DNA of 64,000 nt from NCBI RefSeq assembly GCF_032362555.1, contig NC_083529.1:1550001-1614000 (forward strand). The letters run 5' to 3'. Made by a program: the position numbers and the translations under genes. The first letter of the stretch is position 1. Every line of letters starts with the position of its first letter. The notes beneath the pieces were generated by a model. It was given only the letters and a program-made list of their open reading frames with translations, was not told the DNA's origin and searched no databases. This DNA comes from Amyelois transitella (Eukaryota; Arthropoda; Insecta; Lepidoptera; Pyralidae). Positions 42,813 through 53,369 of the stretch are shown here, one piece after another.

Positions 42813-43228
42813 TGTTGAGGACCCTCTACAATATGAAAAGGTTAATAACCTGTGATCATTCCATCGAGTCTTTGATAAAAAGCGTCAAGTTAATCGTCAA
42901 TCTAAAAAAAATCTAAATGTTACAAATGCGAAAAGTCCCTCTTAAAACTGTAAAATTTGATGGCAGATTATAACCAAGGCGAAATTCCGATACGAACTCT
43001 AGTTTTAAGGGAATAGATAAAGATAAATTAAAACTTAGCGAAAAAACTCCAGGATCCAAAGCAATAAACAATTATTTCTACGACCTTACAAGGTCGCCTG
43101 ATCATTCGACCGACGAACTGATAACATGAGCAGGTATCAGTTAATTGAAAGATAAAATTGTTTGGACTCTTCACCTTAAGGAGATATGAATTAAATAGGA
43201 ATATATAGGAAGTTTGACAAATTAATAA

Positions 43229-43236
43229 ATGATATT
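43229..43236 (+). repeat. Putative target-site duplication, left
   Basis: ATGATATT, repeated at 47661-47668 at the far end of the LINE. Confidence 0.5.
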
Positions 43237-43241
43237 GACGC

Positions 43242-43595
43242 TTGATATCCGGTAAGCCGGGCAAGCCTAGGATAATTGTGGCCGAGTTTGCTACAGTTGA
43301 CAAAAAAAATCACTTCTTATCGGAAGTGAAGAAATTTAATGACTCTCGTTCTAAGGACAGCAAGCTCAACACCGCATTGCTTGGATATGCAGGCAAAAGC
43401 ACTCCAATTTATATATCCGAATACATTCCCGGAAGTGGGAGAAAATTGTTTTATCAAACTCGCGAGTTTGCCAAAGCTCAAAACTACAAGTTTTGCTGGA
43501 TATCAAACAATAGAATTTACCTGCGCAAGAGTGAGCAATCTAAAGCTTTATGGGTGCAGTCAGAGGCTGTCCTAAACGGGCTCATTGCAGAATGA
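43242..43595 (+). pseudogene. LINE ORF1 C-terminal part, FP_C-like domain
   Basis: These 117 codons are open with no ATG start (the first codon is TTG), because the element is truncated. RIIVAEFATVDKKNHFLSEV, then SKLNTALLGYAG, IYISEYIPGSGRKLFYQTRE and YKFCWISNNRIYLRK, match the C-terminal domain found in FP-like proteins. That domain is widespread as ORF1 of lepidopteran LINEs and is also present in the baculovirus FP protein. The N-terminal part (often a PHD-type finger and coiled coil) is absent. It lies upstream of ORF2 and is read here as part of the same element. Confidence 0.75.
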
Positions 43596-44115
43596 CTAGT
43601 CTTCTGCCTAGAAGAACAATGTTGTGCTTTCTCCTATGTGCATGTTTACCCTTTAAGTATTTTTTACAAGAAACAAATATATTTAGTCATAAGTTTTTTC
43701 TCTACTGTTATAATTATATTAGAAAACTGTCCAATTAGAGATATATACTGCGCCTGCTGCCATGGTTTAGAAATATTATACATTATTCTTATTTTTAACA
43801 ATATATACATAAATTCAATTAACTTACACATTACACATTCACATAAATGGTTCAGTAAAATTTATATTATATTTATTAATCACTCTAATTCCTTTAATAT
43901 TCACGCTATGTATTTTTATAATTACTTAATCTACACAGTATTCTTGCACTATATACACACAATTTATATACTAGCCAATGTATCTATCTCCGTAATCTTG
44001 GGTATAACAATACTTTTTACAATTTTCTTCCTGGGTCGAATAATCTCGTGTCGGTCTTCAGCTGTAACGACTTATATCTTCGTATGGCGGGATCACTCTG
44101 GCTCCGAAAAACTTT

Positions 44116-47088
44116 TTGATTATTGTTGTTTATTTTTCTTTTATTATGACTTTAGATAATCTTAATATTGTATCCTCGGAGCTCGATGATCTTGCCGTTT
44201 CGAAGGCCTTCAACTGTCGCCCGGAAGAATGTGTTAATTTTTTACAACACGATGGTAAATCCATAACCGTATTTCATTTAAATATTCGCAGCATAAATCA
44301 CAATTTTGATGAGTTTGAAGCCTTGTTCGCTGCTATGGACACCCCATGCGAAATTATTATTTTAACAGAGTGCTGGCTACTTTCGGCGCCTTACCTCCCA
44401 ACTCTTAGTGGCTACACAGCACATGGTACCATCAAACACCTTAATCAAAACAGCGGTATCGTTATATATGTAAAAGATAGCCTCGACTGTAAAGTATATG
44501 AGCCGGATTGTATAAAGGAAGCTAACTGTCTGGTTTGCGAAGTAAGTGAGGATTTTGCAATTGTTAGTATATATCGATCGCCCTCATATACTAGTGCTGA
44601 TATTTTCCTAAGCAGCCTGAACACCCTGTTCTTGACCTTGTCTCGTCATCCGATACTTAGTCTCATTGGTGACGTAAATATAGATATTAAACGAGACTCA
44701 ATAGACCCACGTTTGGATGACTACTTGGATCTCAATGCTGCCCATGGTCTCTTACCTGCCCACAACTTTATCACTAGAGGCATAAAATGCCTGGATCACG
44801 TTATGTTGAGATCAAAATTTCCTTCCACTACACTTATCGTTGATTCGCACTTGACTGATCATAAACCAACCATACTTATGGCAAGCTTAAGACGAAAACC
44901 TGCACTAATCCCCAAAACTCAAATTAAGATAGATCATGAGTCCATACGCACGTCTATTATGAACACAAATTTTTCTCATATTTTCGGTATGCATGATGCT
45001 AATGAAGCTGTCGATAGCCTAGTGAGCATGGTTTCGGATATTATCAAAAAGAATACACGCACAATTATATTAACAAGATCTACAAAAAATATTAAACCGT
45101 GGGTAACACCTGGACTTATTAGATGCATCCGAAATCGTGACAAAATGCACCGAAAATTACAGAGAAACCCCAATAATGTTATACTCAAGACCACATACAC
45201 AAGATATAGAAATTTTATAAATAAACTGCTGAAAACCCTAAAGAAGAATTACTATACCAAGTTGTTAAACAACTCTAAGAATAACATGAAATCTACATGG
45301 AATGCTGTCAAAACCATATCTAATATTAAATCCATTCCTTCAAATTCTAGGCCACTTCTTAGTTTAGATAAAAATCCAATGAATTCAGTTAATCAAGTAA
45401 ATAACTTCTTTGTCAACGTTGGTGAAAATTTGGCTCGAGCTATTCAAAATCGTAGATACTCTCCGAATCCAATTAATAACCTTCAATCTGAACGTGATTC
45501 CTTTTATCTTTTTGATGTTGACGAAATCGAAATAGACTCCGTGATATCTGGCCTCCGTAGCGATTGTGCTGTGGGCTGGGATGGAATCTCGGCTCGTATC
45601 ATTCAGTCCTGTCGTGTAATTTTTGTTCCCATCCTTACTCATATTTGTCAGTTGGCATTGTCGACAGGAGTATTCCCTATTGCTTTTAAAAAAGCCATAG
45701 TACATCCGATCCATAAAACCGGAGCGAAAGATGAGGTAACAAATTATAGGCCAATATCAATTCTGACTGCTTTATCTAAGATCCTTGAAAAGGTACTTAA
45801 TAAACGCTTAGTTGCATTCTTAGAAAGAAAAAATTTGATTGCGAGGAATCAATTTGGTTTTAGAAAAGGAGTTAGTACGGAGGATGCAGTCAATTCTCTT
45901 CTAGAGACGGTTGTGCAGGGTTTGGACGATGCGGACAGATGTGTCGGACTGTTTCTCGATTTTTCGAAAGCATTCGATACTGTCTCGATTCCATTGCTTT
46001 TGAACAAACTGGAGAGGATTGGGATTCGCGGGCTAGCCTTGTCAATTTTCAAAGATTATTTGCAAAATCGTACCCAACAAGTTAAAATCGGAGAATACAT
46101 CAGTGACGAGAAAGAACTGGTATATGGCGTCCCGCAAGGCTCAATTTTAGGACCAACCCTTTTTATTATTTACGTCAATGATTTGTGCAAACTCAATATT
46201 CCTTACTGTGATATATTTACATATGCAGACGACACCGCTTTAATAATCAAGGGTCCAAATTGGAAAGAAGCTTTTGCCCGCGCGCAAGATGCTTTGGCTA
46301 CCATAATAACCTGGCTTGATGAAAATGTCCTAACCCTAAATGTAAATAAGACATATGTTATTACTTTCGCCATAAATTCTTCGACGATACCTCCTGCTGA
46401 GGAAACTATCATCAAGGCACATACTTGTGGTGGTAATTCTTCACACTGCTCCTGCTTTGTTATAGAGAGAACTGAGGCCCTTAAATATTTGGGTGTGTAT
46501 ATAGATCAGTTTTTAAACTGGGGGAAACATATCACTACACTTATTCCCAAAATAAGAAAACTCATATATGTATTCAAGAGGCTTAACACCTGTGCCGACC
46601 GTGATACACTAAAGTTGGTTTATTTCGCCCTATGCCAGTCAATTCTATCCTACTGCATCACGGCTTGGGGTGGAGCAGCGAAAACTAATTTGTTGCCACT
46701 GGAGCGCGCACAGAGAGCAGTACTTAAGGTTATTACCAAAAAACCCTATCGTTACTGCACAACTCAACTCTACGCCGATATACCTGTCTTGACTGTTAGA
46801 CAACTTTTCATCAAGTCAACATTGCTCCGTAAACATGCACAGCTTACCTACGACCCAACACTAAGAACTCGAAGACGTAGATACGACCGCGTTTGTCCCA
46901 TTTTAATTCATAGAACTGTCCTAGCGGCACGGCACTTTAGAGTACTTAGTGGTCGAATTTATAATAAAGCTAATAAGACTTTGAAATTTTATCCTTGCAC
47001 CAAACGGGAAAGTAAGTCCAGAATTCATCAGTGGTTGCTAACTTTAGATTATGAAGCAACTGAAAACTTTTTATCTACAAACATCTGA
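44116..47088 (+). CDS. LINE ORF2: AP endonuclease and reverse transcriptase (990 aa)
   Basis: This is an intact ORF. The endonuclease domain (about residues 50-265) shows HLNIRSIN (N56), LTECW (E85), GDVNID (from 185) and SHLTDHKP (D248, H249). The reverse transcriptase (about 460-790) shows HKTGAKDEVTNYRPIS, NQFGFRKG, LFLDFSKAFDTVS, YGVPQGSILGP and the catalytic YADD (703-706). A thumb and C-terminal region follows, with LKYLGVYID and YFALCQSILSYCITAWG. There is no RNase H. The start may be 44146 (MTLDNL) rather than 44116. It encodes the activity for target-primed reverse transcription. The intact frame with all catalytic residues points to a recent insertion, although truncation of ORF1 should make it non-autonomous. 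Confidence 0.92.
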   Translation: MIIVVYFSFIMTLDNLNIVSSELDDLAVSKAFNCRPEECVNFLQHDGKSITVFHLNIRSINHNFDEFEALFAAMDTPCEIIILTECWLLSAPYLPTLSGYTAHGTIKHLNQNSGIVIYVKDSLDCKVYEPDCIKEANCLVCEVSEDFAIVSIYRSPSYTSADIFLSSLNTLFLTLSRHPILSLIGDVNIDIKRDSIDPRLDDYLDLNAAHGLLPAHNFITRGIKCLDHVMLRSKFPSTTLIVDSHLTDHKPTILMASLRRKPALIPKTQIKIDHESIRTSIMNTNFSHIFGMHDANEAVDSLVSMVSDIIKKNTRTIILTRSTKNIKPWVTPGLIRCIRNRDKMHRKLQRNPNNVILKTTYTRYRNFINKLLKTLKKNYYTKLLNNSKNNMKSTWNAVKTISNIKSIPSNSRPLLSLDKNPMNSVNQVNNFFVNVGENLARAIQNRRYSPNPINNLQSERDSFYLFDVDEIEIDSVISGLRSDCAVGWDGISARIIQSCRVIFVPILTHICQLALSTGVFPIAFKKAIVHPIHKTGAKDEVTNYRPISILTALSKILEKVLNKRLVAFLERKNLIARNQFGFRKGVSTEDAVNSLLETVVQGLDDADRCVGLFLDFSKAFDTVSIPLLLNKLERIGIRGLALSIFKDYLQNRTQQVKIGEYISDEKELVYGVPQGSILGPTLFIIYVNDLCKLNIPYCDIFTYADDTALIIKGPNWKEAFARAQDALATIITWLDENVLTLNVNKTYVITFAINSSTIPPAEETIIKAHTCGGNSSHCSCFVIERTEALKYLGVYIDQFLNWGKHITTLIPKIRKLIYVFKRLNTCADRDTLKLVYFALCQSILSYCITAWGGAAKTNLLPLERAQRAVLKVITKKPYRYCTTQLYADIPVLTVRQLFIKSTLLRKHAQLTYDPTLRTRRRRYDRVCPILIHRTVLAARHFRVLSGRIYNKANKTLKFYPCTKRESKSRIHQWLLTLDYEATENFLSTNI

Positions 47089-47660
47089 AACTCATATAAA
47101 GTAGAATACCAATCTAAATATAAATTAACATAAATGTAAATTAATAATATAATAAACACTACACAAACATTTAAACTGAACACACACATATATATATAAT
47201 ATTTTGTATCAATTGTATAGGTAACTTATCAATTATTTATCTATTATTTATCTATAATATAATTATATACCTATGTACATATTTTATTTAAATTTGAATA
47301 GGCGGCTGAGAGCATTTTGTTACTACCTACATACCAAAAAAAAGTGTAAAAGTTAGTACATACTTTTATACTTTTTAAATCTTATCAACAATAATGTTAT
47401 ACGGATTCCCAAAGCACAGAATTATTCTAGCTTGGGAATTATTGTATCCTAATATTAAGGTCATATTTTAAGTTTCTTTTACTACCTCATCTCTGTACTG
47501 CCGGAACATCATGATGCTGCTCGACACTCGAGATACAGGCTCACGCCTAGTTCGATGCGAGTTGGCTGAAGGATGGACACTGGCAGTGCACTTTTGTTCA
47601 TTGAAATTGTAATGAAACTGTCAATAAATGCTTTTATTTTATTTTATTTATTTTATTTAT

Positions 47661-47668
47661 ATGATATT
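47661..47668 (+). repeat. Putative target-site duplication, right
   Basis: ATGATATT directly after the microsatellite tail. Confidence 0.5.
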
Positions 47669-48430
47669 AATTATAGTGGTATAGTTACTGGAGCTGATTC
47701 AGAAACCGTTGGCGGAGTTAATTCAACAAATATATTAGTTTGTAGTGGCGGAGGATGGCGGCAAGTGCTTGTTGGAATTTAACAACTTAAAATAGTCAAA
47801 ATACAAATGATACAGTGTAGATGTGATCATCTGGTCATAAGTCATCACCTAGACCTTGGATATCAATTTAGGAAACTATCCCGTTATTGAGCGACTACAA
47901 GAACTGAGATAAATTTTGACAAGCTCATGATGATTCCTGCTCAATTCTCTTACTTTGATCTTCTTAGGGAGCATAGAGAAAATAAACGTAAGAGTATTTT
48001 GCTTCCTCCATACAAATTCGCCTTTATTCTCTATAGGATTGTCAGATTAACATGGAACCTACGTAAGAAGAAAAAAACAGAATTTTAAATTTTTTGCGGT
48101 TGAAGTTGCGGACAAAAACTACAATTTCCAAAAAAAATTCTACGTTTCAGCAATAATCATGATGACCAAGCAATTTTTCGCACCGGTTTCTTAATTATAT
48201 GTGTACAGTGTACTCCACAGGTCAAACGGCAATGACGTTGTTGTTGAACGGACTTTGTACTTTCATCATGTAATAACCAAAGTCCACCTTTCAAATACGA
48301 CTCCTCCTTTTTTTCTAGTATTGTATTGTCGCATTGATGGATTTAATTTGCATTTTAATTTGTAGAATCTTTTTTTAAATGTTTATTTTTGCATTCTTTG
48401 TTTTATCGTTTCTGAGTTCAGAGTTAAGTA
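47669..48430. other. No gene seen
   Basis: This is AT-rich text after the LINE. I see nothing in it beyond short open frames. Confidence 0.5.
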
Positions 48431-48436
48431 TTTTAC

Positions 48437-48574
48437 CTTATAGATAAACATCCAAGACCCAGACCAATTACAAAAAGTTCGTTTCTCATCATGCCCTGCC
48501 AGGGCGAGCTCGGGATTTTGAACTCGGGACCTCCGGTGTCAAGACAAACCCACAACCGCTGCGCCACAGAGGCC
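48437..48574 (-). mobile_element. tRNA-derived SINE, head and part of body
   Basis: On the - strand it starts GGCCTCTGTGGCGCAGCGGT and has GAGGTCCCGAGTTCAAAATC in place of the B box region (degenerate). The body CCTGGCAGGGCATGATGAGA follows. The (ATTT)n end is missing. Confidence 0.75.
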
Positions 48575-50221
48575 GTCACATTTCCCCTTGTTGTCTTGTT
48601 CGTCCATTTGTCCGTGACCACCTATCCACTGCCATTAACATCAATATGGTCAATTTCATTCTCTTTTAATTTTTCTACAATAGTTACTCATCACTTCTTA
48701 CATCTTATCCCTTCAACAGTCAACTTTACTCAGTTGAGACTTTTGACCACTTATAACACTTAACAATGTAAGTCAATTCTTTATCAATTTACCAATTTTC
48801 CGAATATTTCTAGTATTTCGTAATAACTTGCTTCACAAAATCATATCAACATTTCAACGGCCACGTGTTCCGCGACACGTGGCCAAAAGTTTTTGGTTGC
48901 GTCGGACGTCACAGTTACGAAAGTGACATCGTGGTGCCGATTCAGGTCACAGACGTGATTTTATGTCTGTTTGTCAGTGTTTACCTTGTGTTTACATTCG
49001 GACTTTGATACGCTACTTTTCCTTGACGTTTAAAACGTAATGAACGGTTTGAAATCTGCAAGAATTAGTGACAACGCATATATGAATAATCTGTAATCTA
49101 ATTTTGTTATGTGAAAATAATGTTTATTGATTATGCTATCACAAGTATAGAAAAAAGAAAAAAACATTCAACATAGTAATGCTACCAGCCTTCTGTTGAC
49201 AAGTCTACACAATCTATAAATTTAATTGTAGACCATGTTTTAGTATAGGCAATTGAGAAATTTTTAAAGGTAATTAAGGATCTGTATGATATCATGACGT
49301 TGAATTTATTTTTTGAGAAATATAGTTTCACGTCAACAATTATTATTTGTGAGTACATTTTTTTACACTTATGACCTCAATTTACGTTTGCTCCTAAAGC
49401 GAAAATCTGGTAAGCATTCAAATCGAAATTATACACCGTATCTACAGAAACATTGTTGTTCCTAGCTCCGTTTTGGAATAATGTAGGTACCTATTCTTAA
49501 AAATAACGTTATTGGCAACACGAAAACAAGCCATGAAATGGTTTTTCCACCACCTTCGACATCCGTAACTTGGATTGATTTTGAATGGCTTGTCATCTTG
49601 ATGAAAAAAAAAAACATGGATAACCCATTCACCGGAGATGATTTGAAGTTTCAGTGATTGATTGACATTTATCTTTGTTAATTTTAAAATTACATAACAA
49701 TCTAAATATTTTTGAGGTGGTATTTTCAAAGCTAACTATGAGATAAATTAATTAATATTTCAGGTTACATGACCCATATAATGACATAATATTATTAAGT
49801 AGACATTACATTATTATTACAAATACATAAAACTTGACATTTTTCTATTGGTGCCGTGTGGTTTTCGGCTCCATCTCCATAAGAAATATACTCATTGACT
49901 TGCACTTACTTTAATTCTACATTTCGAGTTTGCTTGTAAGACTCAGAACTCTTACAACCAAAATGATCTACTACGATCAGTGATGAATTCATGATGATTC
50001 GACGTAGAAGAGTGTGGTCCTTAAAACCAATATATAGTCATATTGTAAATAGCATCACATGCTAATGAACATTAAAATTTTAGTCATAAATTAGCAGTCT
50101 AATGTAATAATTAGCGTTTGTTAGCCACAAGTAATTTCATAGCTAGTTACAACTTACAATTGGCGTATGGGTACTATGGATAACGTACGCTAAAACTCAT
50201 GTGTTACTTGACGTATGAAAA
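48575..50221. other. No gene seen
   Basis: There is a SINE-A head scrap at 49852-49872 (GCCGTGTGGTTTTCGGCTCC). The 95-codon - strand frame at 49442-49729 is Lys/Phe-rich without family features. Confidence 0.45.
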
Positions 50222-50478
50222 TCTATACTAATATTATAAAGCTGAAGAGTTTGTTTGTTTGAACGCGCTAATCTCGGTTCGAATTCAAAAATAATATTTG
50301 TGTTGAATAGACCATTAATCGATGAAGGATTTAGACTATATAACATTACGCTGCAACTATTATGAGCGAAGAAATAATAAATAATGTGAAAAAAATCGGG
50401 GAAAATTATTCATCCATGCGGGCTTTAATGATGCTCAATATAACTATTCCACGCGAAAGAAGTCGCGGGCACAGCTAG
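50222..50478 (+). mobile_element. Lep1-like Helitron, non-autonomous
   Basis: It starts TCTATACTAATATTATAAAG and ends GTCGCGGGCACAGCTAG followed by T. Confidence 0.75.
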
Positions 50479-52420
50479 TGTTAAATAATGACTATGGTAC
50501 GAGTAGTCCAAGATTTTTGCTCGTTGTCAGGGAGAAGATGTACCGGGATTAATGGCGGGAGAAAATTACAATAATGTACTTTAATTCTCAAATTTAATTA
50601 ACTACAGTCGGGGATAGATATTACCTCTTTATGGTGTTGTTTTATATCGAGAGGTGGTTAGTATTATCTGCCTTCGACGGTACACATAACGACCCATATT
50701 CTTTTCATTCTTCTGAAATGTCTGTGATTCTGACAGACAAAACCGTTCGGCGTTGTGTACTTCTGTAGTATCCAGCTGAGAATTACTTCTAAACTCAACA
50801 TGTATACTTTACATGGTTTGAGAAAATTTTGGGAACAGGGTTATGGTATGTACTTGCTACACCAATCTGCTTTTCGAATTGAATGATAAAAATTTTAAAT
50901 TCGGAAAAATAGATTATGATAGAATCAAAAGAACTTTAACAAAATAAAATTCAGTGCTGTAAAGCTTGATTCCATCAATTAGTTCTTTTCTATAAATAAC
51001 TGAACTGGGAATCCCTAAGGGAAATCCTTTGAGATATTATCTTTAAGCAGGATGTGTCGAGTGGGACTTTTTGTTGTACGATAGGTGCACGTCGAGATAA
51101 AGATATATGAATCACAAACATTACAAATCGCAGACTAACCCGGTAATCTACAAACACAACGACAAAGAATGTTACAGTCTATCAAAAAATTATGCATCAT
51201 AAAAATTGCTTTCTCGGGAACGTAAACAAAAATACGCCTTAATTTGCTTTCTCGCGAAAATTTCGGGATATACTCATTACATTAAAATCTCTAGGCCTAG
51301 TTGTTTGGGTTCTCCGTTGATATGGCAGTCAATTTGAAGGAGATCCCAGCGTAGTCTACATCAGTTCCGAGCGATGATTCCAAGAGCACTCAAAATAAGA
51401 CGACATCATATGAAGAAGTTATGTCTTTGTAACATCCCTGGGTAAAAGCTGTTTTTGTAGTCTCTAGGGCTATGCAAGGGGTCCATACTGGGCGCCATAA
51501 ATTTTTGCGTATTTTTATTATATAAACAAAATTTGAACAACGATCTACAAATTATGCCTGAATAAAGACCCAGAGCATGACTGCACCTGAAATAAGATTA
51601 ATTTCTTTTCTTAAGATTCGTTTCTCTTCCATTCTACCGACATTTTTTATAGCGACCTCGATTAGAGAAAAAGCCGCAAAATGCGTAACCTTAACCCTGA
51701 AAGTTTACAACAAAGTTCATTCGATAACCGCGGTTGCCCTTGAAACTAGGGTGAAGTCATCACGATGGTGACTAGGGTCGCTTTTGTTGCCAAGCACCTG
51801 TAGGATTAAAACTATCAAGGCAATAGAATAGGCATTACTGGTCAAACAAATATTCACCTCATCAGGCAGATTGAGGTGGAAAGCTCTTCAATTTTATATT
51901 GAAATAATAAAGAATTAGGCATGGAAAACTCAACACAGAAAAATGTAAATACGAAAGTTGGAAAGTAAAATAAGTAAAAAGATATGATCGTATACACAAA
52001 TATTAAAAAAAAAATAGAGATCTACCTACATTCCATTGTCAAAAGGATACACATAATGTTATCTTCAGTTAGAAAGATCAGTAATAATGATAGAGTTTCA
52101 ATTTGCTTTATGGTATGTTTTTTATGCACCTCAAATACAAAGAATAATGTAAATATGTTCTTCCATCAAACTTAAATATACGTTTTTTTTATAAATCTCA
52201 ATACAAAGGATATAGTAAATATGATCTTGCATAAAAAAAGTAAGTGCGTCATGAGCTTGATCACGTCAAACTCCAGATGTGGGCAAACATGTGGGAACAT
52301 TATCCTTCGTGTATGCAAACATATGTTAATGACATGAGATATATTTAATACTGTTTACACATCTAATCTTAAAGGGCTTTGACTTATTCGAACGACGGTC
52401 GTTTTGCGTGGATCTATCAA
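50479..52420. other. No gene seen
   Basis: This is AT-rich sequence with short open frames only. I recognise nothing in it. Confidence 0.5.
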
Positions 52421-52605
52421 CATCAAATATCTACCTCGCGAGGTAGACAGAGCCAACAATCCCGAAGAGACTAACAGGCCACGTTTAGCTGTTTGGCTTT
52501 AAGATAGAATTGAGATTCAAATAGCGACAGGTTGCTAGCCCATCGCCTAAAATAAGAATCCCAAGTTTATAAGCCTATCTTTTAGTGGCCTCTTACGATA
52601 TCCAC
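52421..52605 (-). mobile_element. SINE-A copy, head truncated
   Basis: CGAGGTAGACAGAGCCAACA through GACAGGTTGCTAGCCCATCG and CTTACGATATCCACG. Both ends are lost. Confidence 0.8.
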
Positions 52606-53171
52606 GAACGAAGTAAAGGTTAAAGACGAGATATGTATAATAATTAATAGTAACTAATAAAACAATTTTAAGATGTCGATTGTTTGCTCAAAAAAATTAC
52701 ATATGTAGCTTTTTATTAAGGGGTGAATAAAGTACCATAAAAAAATAGACGCAATGCTTACTTAATAGAAATGACAAAGTAGTCTGTATTCTTAAACTTT
52801 TAAATCAGTTAGATGATCTGCATTTAAATCCTAATGGTATCAACCTAGACACAAGTGCAGTGATAGAATTGAAAGCAACCAAATATGAGGAGCCAGAATT
52901 TATTGCACAACATGAACATAAAAGGCACGCAAAAAATATCATCCAATCACATATATATATCTAATATTCACATATATATCTCAGGCGCCTGTTGGGGCAC
53001 GTATAGATAAGATGATAAAATTACAGATAAGAGATAAAAGCACGAGATTTTCATGCGACATAGAGGTGTTTGACATTATTTGTCGTCTGTCTAGTAATTA
53101 AAGTTATATTTGAGGGTCAAATCGTGTATTGATGCGAGAGGAAAATCTCGAACTAGCAATAAATATTTGTA

Positions 53172-53369
53172 CACATACATACATATATTCACGTCTATAT
53201 TCCTTGCGGGGTAGACAGAGCCAACAGTCTTGAAGACTGATAGGCCACGTTCAGCTTTTTGGTTTGATGATAGAATTGAGATTCAAATAGTGACAGATTG
53301 CTAGCCCATCGCCTAAAAGAAGAATCAAAAGTGTATAAGCCTATCCCTTAGTCGCCTTTTACGACATCC
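53172..53369 (-). mobile_element. SINE-A copy, head truncated
   Basis: The tail ACATACATACATATATTCAC and the body through CGCCTTTTACGACATCCG are present; the first ~70 bp of sense sequence are absent. Confidence 0.8.

Larger units (their letters stand above)
43237..47660 (+). mobile_element. 5'-truncated non-LTR retrotransposon (CR1/Jockey-like)
   Basis: It contains the end of an ORF1, a ~520-bp spacer, an intact ORF2 and a ~570-bp 3' UTR ending in an (ATTTT)n/(ATTTA)n tail. ATGATATT occurs directly before (43229-43236) and directly after (47661-47668), which fits an 8-bp target-site duplication. A microsatellite-like 3' tail instead of poly(A) is typical of CR1-type clades. The exact clade is uncertain. 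Confidence 0.85.

Noticed and set aside
43638..44159. 173-codon hydrophobic ORF as a membrane protein
   Set aside because: It is extremely AT-rich (Ile/Tyr/Phe-dominated), lies between ORF1 and ORF2 of the LINE, and overlaps the ORF2 start in another frame; probably non-coding.
44976..46415. - strand ORFs within the LINE
   Set aside because: They are shadows of the 990-codon ORF2 and have no family features.
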